Below, piece after piece: positions 11,590 to 23,645 of a stretch of 64,000 bases of DNA. Positions within the stretch are counted from its first letter, which is position 1. Each line of letters starts with the position of its first letter. The stretch is from Notamacropus eugenii (Eukaryota > Chordata > Mammalia > Diprotodontia > Macropodidae), in assembly GCF_028372415.1 (NCBI RefSeq), contig NC_092872.1:279809206-279873205 (forward strand), given 5' to 3'. The notes below the pieces were generated by a model. The model did not search any database. It was not told the origin of the DNA and was given only the letters and a program-made list of their open reading frames with translations. The translations under genes were made by a program, and so were the position numbers.

Positions 11590-12145
11590 TGACACTAAAT
11601 CACTGACATTTACTCTTTGAGTCCAATCCTTCAACCAACTCTGAATTAATCTAATTATATTGATGAGTTCACAATTCTCCATCTTCTTCATGAGAATATT
11701 ATGAGATATTTAACAATGTTTTACTACAATCTAAGTAAACTCTATCTGCAGCACTCTCCTAAACCACTAGTTTAAGAATCCTCTCAAAAAAGAAAACAGA
11801 CTGGCTCTCTGTTGGCCAACCATCTTTTTTATGATCCATTCCAGAGTCTTCCCAGGAATCAAACTCAAGTTTGCTAGCTTATGGTATACAAACTCCGTTC
11901 TCTTTCTTTTTTGAAAATTAGGACATATGCCCTTCTCGGAGCTCATGGTACTTGTTTCTCACAATTATTCAGACATCACTGACAATAGCTCAGCACTCCC
12001 ATTTGCCACTTCTTTCTGTTTCTAAGGATGTAATTCATCTGGGCCAAGAGACTTGAAGTTATGAAGGGGACTAATAACTCTGTTACTATTTTCATTATCT
12101 ATCTGGGGTATCAACTTCTTTCCAGTCACTTTTACTCTGTTGTGG
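11590..12145 (-). mobile_element. LINE L3/CR1 reverse-transcriptase fragment
   Basis: The reverse complement shows a degenerate RT finger/palm segment: a relic of the L3/CR1 'AVDIVYLDFSKAFDKVPH' block appears as AADRVYLDCSKT near 11740, preceded by the polypurine-rich RT upstream segment around 11900. Several stops and frame changes; a dead, old copy. Confidence 0.75.
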
Positions 12146-12559
12146 AAATGTCACTGTAAAGTACAGAGGGAAAACAGAAGCAAAATTAAGAATGGATATC
12201 ATGGGAAGGAAGGAAGGAAGGTGGGAAAGAAAGAAGACACAGACAGGTATTTACATTGTTTTTCAAATTTATTTTGTTGTGGATGGCATGTAAAAAAAAT
12301 CTGTAGGCCAGAATTTTATATGAAGATATATAAAAAATCAATAGCAAAATTCTTTCTTTTCCAATAATATAATTAAAAATGTCATTTGTGACCTGGAAAA
12401 AAAACAAACCTTACAATTAATTTAAGTAACACATACATACTATTTGTGCTAATATGAAGTCTCACAATTTGACAGCTTATAAAAAATAATTAAAGATCCT
12501 AAGGACAAAAATACTTGTTCATCAAAATTTAAGGGAAAATTATTAGTTTGTGAAAACAA

Positions 12560-12785
12560 GCACATTGCTGAATTCCAAGGAGATTTGACCCCCAAATAAA
12601 GGTCCCAGCTATATCAAAGAATTTACAGCAGCACCATTTGTGAGACCAGAAAACCTGGAAACGAAGTATACATCCATCCACTAGGAGATGGCTAAAAAAA
12701 AAATGGTGGTATAAGAATGTAATGGGATACTACTGTGCTATTAACATTGATGACTATTCAGAGAAACACGGGAAACCCTACCTCT
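12560..12785 (+). mobile_element. L1 3' fragment
   Basis: ATTTACAGCAGCACCATTTG TGAGACC, GAGATGGCTAA...GGTATAAGAATGTAATGGGA TACTACTGTGCTAT and TTCAGAGAAAC: the sequence around the end of marsupial L1 ORF2. Confidence 0.75.
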
Positions 12786-12789
12786 GGGG

Positions 12790-13157
12790 TTGCGCTGCCC
12801 CTCCCCTGTGTGCTCCTGGCGCTCAGGACTTCACCAGCAGCCCTGCTGTCTCTTGCCCTGGGCATCTCTGATGTTTAGCCCTGCTCCCCTGGGGAGCTCC
12901 TACCTTCATCAGCCTTCACTGGTGGGTAATGCAGGGGGGCACTGGCCAGGCCATTGGGATTATCCTCCAGGCCTGGCTGTGTTTCAGACTCTCCCTACTT
13001 TGCCAATGTGCTCCTCTCTCCAACACAGGACTTTTCAGCTTCTACTTATTTATCATCTTCTCCCATTAGAATGTAAGGTCCTTGAGGGCAGGAGCAGTCC
13101 TCATTTTTGTAGCCCCACTTAGCACATTGTCTGGTATATAGTAAACATTTAATAAAT
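12790..13157 (+). mobile_element. LINE L2 3' end
   Basis: CCCATTAGAATGTAAGGTCC TTGAGGGCAGGAGCAG, CACTTAGCACATTGTCTGGT and TTTAATAAATA end a typical L2 tail. A SINE starts within two bases of its end. Confidence 0.8.
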
Positions 13158-13158
13158 A

Positions 13159-13378
13159 GGCAGCTGGGGGGGCAGTGAATATAAAGTTGGATCTGGAGAA
13201 TCTGGTCAAGAAGACCTGAATTCAAATCCAGCCTCAGATACTTACTAACTGCATAATCCTGGACAAGTCATATCTCCTGTCTGCCTCAGCTTCCTCCTCT
13301 GCAAAATGGGGATAATAGCACAGACCTGCCAGAGTCGTGGGGAGGATCAGATGAGGTCACATTGCAAGGTACTCTGCA
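13159..13378 (+). mobile_element. marsupial tRNA-derived SINE
   Basis: GGCAGCTGGGGGGGCAGTGA, AAGAAGACCTGAATTCAAAT CCAGCCTCAG, GACAAGTCA, CTCTGCAAAATGGGGATAAT and GAGGATCAGATGAGGTCACA TTGCAAGG. Confidence 0.85.
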
Positions 13379-14344
13379 CCCCTTACAATACCAGATAACA
13401 GCCTGCCTGATTCCCTGTGGAGCTGGCAGAAGTGAAGAGAACGCGATAGACAATGACTTCATTCACGTAGATGGAAGCGACAGCAACCAAAGGGCTACAC
13501 GCAGGCTGGATGCAGTGACTGGCACTTCTGGTTCAGCAGGACCAATGCTGGAATGCCTCAGGAGAGGCCGGTAGATAACAGATGGAGACGCGACCTGCTG
13601 CAGCGCCTGTGTGCAGCAGCTTTCTTAGCTTTCTCTCTGATGTAGGCTGCCTGGAGTGGGGGAAAAGGGCTCCTGGGAAAGGATGTGATAGGGGATGAGC
13701 ATCCCCAAAGCCCAATGCACATGGCTCATCATCATATTCTATGAACTGACTATGTTAGCCCCAACCCGAGGGAATGCCTCATTAGCTGGTAGTGCTGCAA
13801 GCACTAATACTTTGTCCACTAAAATTAGGACCAGGAAACTGACTCTGAAATGTTTATAGTTTGTAGCACAAACAAATCCCAGCACTCTCACAGGGCTCCC
13901 TTAGAGTCAAGGAGTCTGCCTCATTCTTGGAGGCTGTGAGCCTCTGGAGCTGGCTTCACCAAGAATACTTAAAGCTGTCACTGTGGTCCCCTGAGGTGGT
14001 TTTAAACAGTTCATTATTGTTTCCTCTTCTCTTCCTCAAGATAGAGAAGAGAGGCTGGCTTAGCCCTCCCTGGGAGCCCTTTGCCAAAGCTTTCCCAAAG
14101 AATGTGCAGCATGTGTAGTAGATGAGATGATCAGCCTGTGGAATTTTATACACAAAGCCTCAGTGTGATGGCTGAGGGTACCTCTGTGTCAAGACCTTTG
14201 CTTGCAAGGTAAACAAAAGCTCAGAAACTGTTCAGCAATCCAAGATCTTAAATCCAAAGCCACTGCTTTGTGTGAGTCGCCATGTAACTAACTCTACTGA
14301 ACCACATGTACTGGAATATTTAATTATGTTTCTCAGTCAGTCAT
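13379..14344. other. no recognised feature
   Basis: Intronic; open frames are short with no known motif. Confidence 0.5.
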
Positions 14345-14640
14345 AGGCTCAGAGACTCAGATGAAAGGGCAATGAGAGGCCATCTGGTCCAGTGAGGTCC
14401 AGGGAAGTTAGGGGACTTGCCCAAAGTTTCCCAGATATTAGGTGTCAGAGTCAGGACCTCTGACTCATCAAGTGAGTGCTCTTTCCTCTGTACTATGGTC
14501 CCTCTGATCAATAGGGATATAATAGGGAAAAAAGAAACAGTCCCTGTCCTCAAGAGCCCTTCACTTTATAGGGGGAGAGAACATGAACACATAAAAATAT
14601 ATGAAGAATATAAAAGAATATAAAAATAAATACAAACATG
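14345..14640. mobile_element. minus-strand MIR followed by plus-strand THER1 3' part
   Basis: 14345-14500 is antisense MIR: GGGGACTTGCCCAAAGTTTC, GTGTCAGAGTCAGGACCTCT GACTC. 14505-14640 is a THER1 body without its head: ATAGGGATATAATAGGGAAA, CAGTCCCTGTCCTCAAGAGC, GGGGAGAGAACATGAACAC. Confidence 0.65.
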
Positions 14641-14944
14641 TGGAGAGGGGCTGACTGTGTATTCACACTGTGACAGACAGATGTTCTATAGGACACAGCA
14701 TCCACTCTCATGCATGTTGAAATTCAGGCAATAGACATTTCTCATCCATTTTGTCTTTCCTGTGTGGATGGGCAGCACAAACTCCCTTGAGCCATTACAG
14801 ATCTCTGACAGGAGTCTCTGAAATGTTTACGGGCTGGATGTAATCGAGATGTCACCTGCAAACAAAAGCATCTGGAGGACCTCACTACCCACAGAGAATC
14901 TCTCCTTCCTAGACACTACCAGACCTCCTCTTCACAATCACAAA

Positions 14945-15800
14945 AATTGAAACAATGAATACTAATTAAATGCAGGACATATGACTGACAAAGGCAAAAA
15001 CAATTCTTGCCCTCAAGTAACATATTTAACAGGAGGAGCAAGATGAACACATACAAGACAAATGCAGAGGAGAGAGACATTAGAGAGACATTACAGGGGA
15101 AGGAACTCAATTCTCACTAAATTAATCTTAAAAAAACCAAAATCAAAACCCTGTCCTGGTCATAAGGTTCCTCTTTCTTACCTAATAATCTTTGTTTTGA
15201 AATAAGCAATCCCAGAACTTACCAACAAATACAAAGACACTTTGGAATCTCTTCTCTGGAAGAGAAGTTCATCAGGAGGTAGGATTTTTATTCAACAACA
15301 AACTGTTGTACACAGTGGGCTCCAGGAGAGGACATGAATACAAGTATGCAAAAGGCTGGGGAAATTGTATATCTGGTCCAAGAAAGAGTTAGAGAAAGTG
15401 CTTTGGGAAATCAGGACACAAGGTCACTTCTGGCAGTTGGGATGGACCACCAGAGGTTTTGTGGAGGAGGCAACCCCTGGTCTGAGACCCTAATGCGGAG
15501 TTGGGAGTTGGAAGACAGAAATAGGAATGGTATGGCCAGGGGAGAGCCAAGAGCAAGGCAAGTAATTCAATCTGGCTGCCATACACACACTGTTTGAAAG
15601 GTGGGGCTGGATCCCAGAGAGCCTTGAATGTCAAGGTAAGCAGTTTGTACCTTTGGCAGTGAACATTTAAGCAAGGGAGGGAGAGAAGGGAAGCTGTCCA
15701 TGAAGGCTGTGGGCGGAGAGGTTATTGCAACAGTGTAAGGAATGAGGATGTGAACTCTGGTGGGGGCCATGGGAATGGAACAGAAAGCATGGCTAGGCAA
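14945..15800 (+). mobile_element. THER1-type long composite repeat, two segments
   Basis: 14945-15120: ACTAATTAAATGCAGGACAT, CAATTCTTGCCCTCAAGTAA, GGAGCAAGATGAACACATAC. 15290-15800 continues the long 3' body: GAGCCTTGAATGTCAAGGTA AGCAGTTTGTAC, GAGAGGTTATTGCAACAGTG. Diverged and possibly two insertions. Confidence 0.5.
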
Positions 15801-16439
15801 GCCATCGGGGAATTTCTGTCCAAATGCTTTTTGTTTTATCAAAATCTAGTGAGTCATTCTAGTCCAAAGCACTACTTGCTCATTTAAGAGGGCTCTTTTA
15901 AATGCACCCATTTCCCCAAGGCTGCTGGGTGAACAACCAAAATACACATAAACATTTAAATGAAATCCAGGGGCTTAACACAGCCTTAAAAAGAAAAAAA
16001 AAAAACCAAGGCAGATGACTTGAAATAGGAGCTATGGGGCCATCTCATGCTGTACATGGTGAAGATCTGACAGACCACAGGAGGCCATGTTGGGCTGAGC
16101 TTGGGAAGGAGGAGGAAGAGGGGACTGGGGAGCTCTGAGGTCAGAAACAAGATTTCTTTGGAGAAAAAGCTCTCCCTCCGTTTTTCCAAGGTCAATCTAA
16201 CAGCTGCAAAAGCAGAAAAGTGAGAGAACCCCTAAAGTTAACTGCATCCCTAAAACACGTTTTTATAGACTGAAGTCACTACCCTCAATGGTGTACTCAC
16301 CAAGCTGCAAATGAAAAGTTGCAACTGATTTGCAAAAGGAGCTTTTCAGGGTCTACTCTCAACTCCTGTTTCTGATCCGCCAAACTGCGCTTCAGGGGAG
16401 CCAAGATCTCATCAATGTGAGCTCTATAATAGAAATCAG
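15801..16439. other. no recognised feature
   Basis: Intronic; no gene or clear repeat. A poly-A-like run lies near 15990. Confidence 0.45.
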
Positions 16440-16625
16440 ACACCCTCCATAGCTTCAATGACAGATCCATGGCTCATAGAGCTAGAATCTACTCTAACCC
16501 AACCATCTCACCTGACAGGTGGGGAGACTGAGGCCCTTCCCCAAGGTCACACAGTGGGTACCTAAACCCAGGCCTTCCAACTGAGGAGCCAGTGTTCTCT
16601 GCAGCAGACCATGAGATGGAGCTCT
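16440..16625 (-). mobile_element. MIR-type SINE
   Basis: Antisense order: CTCATAGAGCTAGAATCTAC, GGTGGGGAGACTGAGGC, CCAAGGTCACACAGTGGGTA, CCAGTGTTCTCTGCAGCAGA CC. Confidence 0.75.
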
Positions 16626-17469
16626 GATCTTGTCAGCGGGGAAGGATCCCTCCAATAGTGTAAATTCAGAATCTGTCCACACCTCTCATTCCAGGTAACT
16701 CCTGCCCAGATGATCCTGCAAATCCTCCAATGGGGAAGGGAGGGAGGAAAGGCAGGACGTGTGGGGGTCTTTGTGGACCATCAGTTAACGCCCACTCCAC
16801 TACAGGAGCATCATTCAGTTTTTCCACGATATCTTTTTAGATCATTTTGTCTTTCAATTTGTTGCTGGAAACATGCTATAGTCTGTTTACCCTGAACATA
16901 TAGCTCTTGGCTGCCCTCTGAGTGATCCATAATTTTGTTTCCTTGGAGACTGGATATGTTATGATTTGAAGCCATCACTGAAGAATACTGCTGTCAAAGA
17001 GGTTGTTTCAGGGAGCAGCTCAGCCTTATTGAGAGCCTGTGTTGTCATCTGCGTGCGAAGGAGCCTTCCAGCTTCCTCCCGCTGGACTCCTGGCCCTGCT
17101 CACACTTTGTCTGCAGGGTCTGTCCAGGACCTACATCCTGATACCAACTCTCTGGGCTGTCCGGGCACCTATGGCAGGAGAAGGGGACAAGGCATGCTCT
17201 ACAACAGGGAACTCCCAGACACAGAAATTCCCTCTACCTGTCAGTTCTCTGTGCACTTCCCAGTTGACTGAGGGAGGCCAAGAGCTTTGGAGGGTTTGGG
17301 GACTTGTCTGGAGGTGTCAGAGGTCACTGTGCTGTTACACCTGTCCAGAAAAACTGGGCTATGCTGAAAACAACGCAAACAAAAGACCTAGACTTAAAAT
17401 CTGAATTTGGGTGGTATTTCCCCTTATGCTATTTCAGTGACAGATCTGGGGAAATGCTAGCATTTTAAA
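16626..17469. other. no recognised feature
   Basis: Intronic; a 121-codon plus-strand open frame at 17039-17404 has no motif I recognise and no splice logic. Confidence 0.45.
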
Positions 17470-17600
17470 TGGCATCCATCACACTATCAGCAAGCACTTA
17501 TTAAACCCCTCTGTGTGCCAGGACCTGGGCTGGGGGCTGGGAGGCCCATTTCCACCTCCAGGAGCTAACACTCTGATATGAGAAACAGGAATATCCAGGT
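17470..17600 (+). mobile_element. THER1/MIR-type core-SINE
   Basis: CAGCAAGCACTTATTAAACC, CTGTGTGCCAGGACCTGGGC, CCAGGAGCTAACACTCTGAT. Confidence 0.75.
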
Positions 17601-17684
17601 GGGGCAGGCAGAGAGCAGACCAAGAGCATGAGTGTGAAGCCCCTTCCAGCTGCCCCAGGACAACAGGCTAAGGATACACCCTTC

Positions 17685-17940
17685 CTGGTGGTGCAGAGCC
17701 AAGGCTGGGCCTGGAGTCAGGAAGACCCAAGTTCCAATCCAGGCTCAGACTCTAGAAGCTGGCTGGGTGACACTGGGTGTGCAGCCTAATCCCTTTTGCC
17801 CATTTCCTCATCTATAAAATAGTAACAACAGTACCCGTCTCAAAGATTTGTTGTGAAGATGAAATGAAATAACATTTGAAAAGTACTAAGCAGTGGCTGG
17901 CAGGCAGTAGGCCCCATAATAACTAAATGCTATTACTTAT
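17685..17940 (+). mobile_element. marsupial tRNA-derived SINE
   Basis: GGTGGTGCAGAGCCAAGGCT, GGGCCTGGAGTCAGGAAGAC, GAAGCTGGCTGGGTGACACT, CATTTCCTCATCTATAAAAT and a 3' end with GTTGTGAAGATGAAATGAAA. Confidence 0.85.
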
Positions 17941-17944
17941 TTGT

Positions 17945-18290
17945 TTATACATCTATTTCTCCACTCTGACCTTTGCCCTGCTCTACAGATACCAAAATAA
18001 TCTTACTATGGAAGGGTCTGAAGCTATTCTGTACCCTCTGTAGCTCCTCATCACCCAAGGCTACGGTATAAACTGCTGATCCTTTCATTTGAGGACCCCC
18101 TTCCCCCAATCTATTTTCCCAGCCTTATTTCTTCTAGCCAAGCTATTGCCTGACCTTGCCTGCTCTCTTATCTTCTCTCATTGGTGGAGGCCATCCTCAG
18201 TAATGTGCCCCCTCCTGCTGCAATCCTTGTCTTCCTTCAAAGGTCATCTGAGGTACAACCTATTCCAAGAAGCTCTTCCTGACCCTATAA
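17945..18290 (+). mobile_element. LINE L2 fragment
   Basis: CCTGACCTTGCCTGCTCTCT, CCTTCAAAGGTCATCTGAGG TACAACC, CCAAGAAGCTCTTCCTGACC C match the L2 3' region upstream of its terminal block. Confidence 0.55.
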
Positions 18291-18964
18291 ACAAAGATTA
18301 AGGATATGGACAGGGACTACACCCATGCTATCCCTGGAAGAGGGAACTTCCAAGAGTGGAAACTCCCTCCAACAGTGCAGGTGGCCAACATCTTCCTGAA
18401 ATTTAGTCTCAGAGAGCTATCTAGCAGCCTAAGATGGGGATGGATTTGCCTAGGGTGGCAGAGCCATATACATAAAGGGAGGAACTTGAAGGCTTTTCCT
18501 GGCTCCCAGGCCAACCTGCTTGTTACACTGCTGCCTCAGGTGGATTTTTTGACAGTGATTTATCACAATAAGTCACTGACATCCCCTATCACGCTGTTGC
18601 TTTTTACCTTTCTACTTATGGTGCCTTCATGTTCTGAGCCCTTCAGAAGGTTATGGAAATGAAATGACTTTATAAAGATTTACCACAAATAGGTCACTGG
18701 CAGAATAATGTCAGGAAGTGGAGACTGAGACTTTCACAGCTGGTCAGTATGTCCTGACATGAAGAAGAACTTCACCAATGCGACAGGACTGAAGACAAAT
18801 TAGCTTCCACAGAAAGAGCCAGGGAGAAGCAGGGTAGCAGAGTGGGCAGGAAGGAGATCTGGCAGGCCTCAACACCTATATGCATGTCTTGCATTGGATC
18901 GATACTGAGCATGCGATCCTGGATGAATCCCTTAACCTCTCAGTGTAAGATGACAAACTCCTGA
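18291..18964. other. no recognised feature
   Basis: Intronic; a 118-codon plus-strand frame at 18306-18662 lacks recognisable motifs. Confidence 0.45.
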
Positions 18965-19470
18965 GCCACCCGCTCTCTCAGGAAGCATTTATTTAGGGTT
19001 TACTCTGTGTCAGGCACTGTGCCAAATGTGGGGAATACAAATGGAAGCAGAAAGAAGGATAGTCCCTGCCTGCCCCGGGGGAGGTCCTGTGCTAACAAGG
19101 TAGACAACATGTAAGCAATTGGCTACCTAACAAGCTAGAGAAGGTGATCTGGGCAGAGAAGAAAGGCCTCCTGAAGAAGGTAGGTTTAAAATGAATTCTG
19201 AAACCAGGAATGAAGAGGCTGAAATGAGCAGGCAGGGCATTCTAGGAATAGGAGTGGACTGAGTTATGAGACAGCTAGAAATGGAGGAAGGGACCAGGTC
19301 TGGAAGGACTTTGAATGCCAAAGCCATGCCAGAGATCCTGGGGAGTCCCTGGGACATTCTGAGTCAGGCCCTGAATGGCTGGCAGGCAGCACTGTCTTTG
19401 AGACCCAGAGAGCCAGGGATGAGGAGCAAAAGCTGATGTTGGTGCCCTACTGGAGTCCGCCGTGAGGATC
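18965..19470 (+). mobile_element. THER1-type long composite repeat
   Basis: AGCATTTATTTAGGGTTTAC, CTGTGTCAGGCACTGTGCCA, GGGGAATACAAATGG, then GAAGAAAGGCCTCCTGAAGA AGG, GGCAGGGCATTCTAGGAATA, GGACTTTGAATGCCAAAGCC. One of the best examples of the extended family in this window. Confidence 0.75.
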
Positions 19471-19719
19471 CTGTCATTCCCTTCTGTCTTTACAATCCAA
19501 GGAAAGACGTGACTGAAGCAACAACAGCACTACCAAGAGATGAGTATGGGGCAGCCATGGTCACTGTCACTGGTGGCCAGGTCCAGAGCCCCCTGGAAGC
19601 AGCTCTTCAAGATGTATTTGTTCAAATCCCATAAAGAGAAAGACAAGGAAGAGACTCTGCCAAACAGAGTATTGGGGGACAAAACAAGATGGAAAAGTTA
19701 AGAAACTCTGGACTCGCTC

Positions 19720-19880
19720 CCCAGAGCCCAGTGCTGCAGCCAGCTGGGGAACAAGGGGCTCTTCGTAGGCCACTAAACCTCAGTTTCCTCATCTGCAAAA
19801 CATGGCTAAAAATACTTGTACTATCTCCCTCAAAGTATCCTGTAGAGGTTCAACCCAAGAGGGATTTAGAGTTACTTCGC
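19720..19880 (+). mobile_element. MIR-type SINE remnant
   Basis: AAACCTCAGTTTCCTCATCT GCAAAACATGG followed by a diverged tail. Confidence 0.45.
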
Positions 19881-20089
19881 TGCCTAAATGCTTTCTGCTC
19901 CCATTAGATGCCCCTCAAACATGGCACCCCCAAGCCCAGGCTCCTGTGGGCATCACTGTCTGTTCCTGGAAGGCATGAGCCCCATCCTAGTCAGGCTCCA
20001 AGTCAAGGCCAGGGCCTCTTGCTTTGCCAACCACTACTGCCCACAGAGTCTCTGCCCTTTTTAAACTCCAGTCAACGCAAAAATGACTA

Positions 20090-21805
20090 ACACAACAAAG
20101 AGCGTCAGCACAATGGCAGAATCCAGGCTAAGACTTCAAAAACAGCCATATAGGAAACCAAAAAGGGATAGAAAGAAAAAATACAACTGAAAATATTAAC
20201 AAAATACATCAGGTACTTATGAGTTGAATTATTAAGGTATGAAGAGAATTTATATAAACACAACTACAAAATAATTTTCATGGCTATAAAGAAAGATCCC
20301 TGAGAAGAGTGAGTGTTTATGTCTAATACAATAATACAATTTTTATTATATCTATGTATCATCATCGTTAAAATGATACTATTTAGCAATATACCAATAA
20401 AACTGCCAAAGGGATACTTAACTGAATTAGACAAAATAAAATAAAACTTAATATGGAACAAAAGGTCAAGGATATCTAAGAAAATAACAGAAAAAAGAGG
20501 AATAGGGGGTGTTAATAGCTAACATTTATATAGCCCCAAATATGTGCCAAGCACTGTGTTAAGCAATTTACAACTATTACCTCATTTGATCCTCATAACA
20601 ACTCTGTGAGGTGTGTGCTATTATCGCTATCTTACAGGTGAAGAAACTGATGCAGAGGTTAAGTGACTTGCCCATTTGTAAGGGTCTAAGGCTGCATTTG
20701 AACTTGGGTCTTCCTGACTCCAGATCTAGCACTCTATGTCTGTGCTACTCCTATTAAGTATTAGTATTATCAGACCTCAAAATATACTATAAAGTAGTAA
20801 CAATCAAAACTATTTTGTACTAGGTAAAAAATAGAAGAGTCTCTCTAGGGAATAGATGAGTCAAGCAAGGCTTAGAAGGAAATGGGACCAGCAGCTCACT
20901 CTTGGATTGGCCAACTGGCACAAAGCATTGAGAAATCTTTCTTGGGGCAGTATTAGGTGAGAAAGGGAGCTTAGTGCCCCACCCTGTCTTATCAGCAAAT
21001 TCCAAATGGAGGAGGAAGGTAAATATTAAAAAGTCATGCTGTTAAAAAGTTAGAGGAAAACAATTGAATCTCTCACAACTGTGGACAGGGGATGAATCTG
21101 GCACAAAAGATTAAACTACTCTGTAATTTTTTTAAAAAAATGCTTTGCACAAATAAACTAGATGCATCTCCAATAAAAAGCTATGAACTACGGAAACATT
21201 TTAGATAAATCATCTCTGATAAAAATCCACCATTCAAAATCTCTAGGGAACTGATCTAAATCTGTAAGATTGAGAGCCATTCCCCACTAGCTAAGTGATC
21301 AAAAAGATGAATAAACACCTCTTCTAAAATGAAGAAATACGAGCCATTAACATCTAAAAGTGATCAAAACCACTAGAAATCTGAGATGCAAATTACCGCA
21401 ACTTACAGGTCAGACCTTACACCCATGAAATTGTCTGATACCAAAAGAAAAAGAAAAAAACAAAAGTGGCAAGGAACACAGGAAAACAAAGGTTACAAAG
21501 GGTACTCATTACTGGTGGAGCTGAAAAACTATCTAACCATTTAAAAAAATAATTTGAAATTATACAAGAACATGTCGGAAAAGATGTAGTAATATTGTCT
21601 GACACGTAGTACTTTAATAAATACTTTGGCTGACTCATAAGAAATGACCTATTTGCATGAAAATATTAATAGAGGGATTATTCATAACAGCAAACAGTTT
21701 GAAACAATCTCCATGTCCAATGACTGGGTAATAGCTGAACAAAGTTCAGCGTAGGAAATACACTGCAACATTACTGTCAAATGATGACTATGCAGAACTC
21801 AAAGA
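20090..21805 (+). mobile_element. L1 ORF2 3' half and 3' end, SINE-interrupted
   Basis: Degenerate ORF2: the segment around 20410-20510 is the IPKGYLTELDK...WNKRSRISKKI block, and after the inserted SINE it resumes with LPDFKIYYKVVTIKTIWYW, homologous to L1 LPDLKLYYKATVIKTAWYW. 21400-21800 holds the conserved terminal region (CAAATTACCGCAACTTACAG, TACTGGTGGAGCTG). Multiple stops and frame changes. A minus-strand SINE lies at 20512-20757. Confidence 0.85.
20512..20757 (-). mobile_element. marsupial SINE nested in L1
   Basis: Antisense order: TAGCTAACATTTATATAGCC, CCTCATTTGATCCTCATAAC AACTCTGTGAGG, GTTAAGTGACTTGCCCATTT, CTGACTCCAGATCTAGCACT C. Confidence 0.9.
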
Positions 21806-21814
21806 AATGTGAGA

Positions 21815-22000
21815 AGCCAGGCGATGCGGTGCAGCGGAAAGAACACAGGACATGGGGTCAGAGAACTAAACCAGCTCTGCAACTTGCTACCTATGAGACC
21901 TTGGACTAATTCAGTTGCTCCAGGACTCAGTTTCCTCACATGTCAAAGGAAAGGGCTAAACTGGAGGACTTACTCTACATTTATTATTGTATGAGGTGAG
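21815..22000 (+). mobile_element. MIR/THER-type SINE
   Basis: GTGCAGCGGAAAGAACACAG GACATGGGGTCAGAGAACTA, GGACTCAGTTTCCTCACATG and GAAAGGGCTAAACTGGAGGA CTTACTCT. Confidence 0.75.
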
Positions 22001-23239
22001 TAAAGTGAATAAGGGAGAGCCAAAAAAACCGTATTTACAATTACTACCACGACAGAAATTGAGACTAATTTAAATGGCAACACAACCCAGGAAAAGCTGA
22101 TGCTAAGTCATAAAGCACAGAGTCCTTCTTTTATTAAAAAAAAACAAAACAACTGCTGACGTGTAAAATGACATTTGTGATCATGTGCATCTTTCTTTTC
22201 CTTTTTTCTCACCTTTATCAATGGCTGCTCCAACCTCTCCACTTGATGCCCTGCACTCTTCCTCATGGCTCTCCTCACAGCAGGTGACTTGTCATGCCCC
22301 ACGCCCGCATCATTCTCTTCCACATCACAGTCAAAGCCCCTCTTCTCTCCCCCTTGGTTCAAGTTTTCTCTTTGTAAAAGCCAACCTTCATATTATGGGT
22401 GAGAAAACTGAGGCCCAGAGAGATCACATAGCTATGTAAAGCAGCAAAAGCATCCTAAGCTGGTTTCACTGTCGTGTCCCCTTTCTTAAAAACTCAGAGT
22501 TGTTTCTTTTGAGCAACATAGTCAGTCCTCATAGGGACACACTGCTTAGTTGCAGACCTGAAGCCCATTTCCACCTCAAATTCTTATTGATATCATCAAG
22601 CACTCTGCTTAGAGACATACAGAAGATGGCCTTTATATGGCAGTGAGCAGGGATATCTTAAGTGCTAAAGGCATAGAATATAGCATTTGCCATAGGTGTT
22701 CACTGTATTGGGGTGAAGAAATAGGAATATGACATCCAGGGGTTAACAAACTGTGTCATAAATGGGTTTTCCTGTACTTTCTGAACATAAACATAACCTC
22801 TGTTTACTCTCACTGAGCAAGAGTTGACAAAGACCTTTTAAACAATGAACATCCTCCCCTTCTCCCCCAAAAAAGCCCTTCTTCAGGGAAAATGTGAATC
22901 TGCCAGAGTTTGGAGAAAGCCCAGCTCTGTTCAAAGGGCCCACTTTCACATTAACTACACATCATTTCATGTCAGAGGTAGAAGGGTGATGGACAGAGAA
23001 GAGACCAGAGACACAGGGAGACAATGAGAAAGGCTAAACAAAATAGCAGCACCACCCTTTAAGACCCTGGGACCTAGTGATTTGTTCCAAGTATAGTAAG
23101 ATCCTTGAAAAACATCAGAACTGAATCATAGAACCTAAAGTTAGAAAGGATCTTAGATAACTGTAGGAAATGTAGACTCAAAAATCTATATTCAAAAACT
23201 GATTGTCTGAAATAAAACAAAAAAACCCAAAAAATTCAA
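22001..23239. other. no strong feature
   Basis: Intronic. Only short MIR traces: antisense near 22395-22435 (GAGAAAACTGAGGCCCAGAG) and 23115-23170 (ATCATAGAACCTAAAGTTAG). Confidence 0.45.
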
Positions 23240-23645
23240 TTCAACATTTTCTTTATTGAACATCTACTAAATGCAAGTCATTATGTTATATATAAAACAA
23301 AAATGGAACAGTTTCTGCCTTCCAGGGGCTTGTACTTTATTGGACAATATCACACACATACTGAAAAGGAAGTCAGTGAAGGTTTTTGAGCAGGGGTGTG
23401 ACACAGCAAGACCTATGTCCCAAGAAAATGATTTGAGCCACTATGTGAAGGATGGATTGGAAAAGGGACTGCCTAGAAGCTGGGCAGCCAATTGAGGAAG
23501 GTATTGCAAGAGTCCACGTGTGAGCTAATAAGGGCTTCAACTGAAGGATAAGGAAGGAAGGTGACTGACCCAACAAGGAAGGAGGAGGGAGAAGGTCCAT
23601 CCTCAAGGTTATGAACCCAGGTGACCAAGAGGACAGTTCAACACC
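23240..23645 (+). mobile_element. THER1-type long composite repeat
   Basis: CTTTATTGAACATCTACTAA ATGCAAG, CTTCCAGGGGCTTGTACTTT, then GAGCAGGGGTGTGACACAGC, GAAGGATGGATTGGAAAAGG and GCAAGAGTCCACGTGTGAGC. Confidence 0.7.

Noticed and set aside
17039-17404. 121-codon plus-strand open frame
   Set aside because: No known motif, no support from splice sites, and it lies within the intron of RNLS on the opposite strand.
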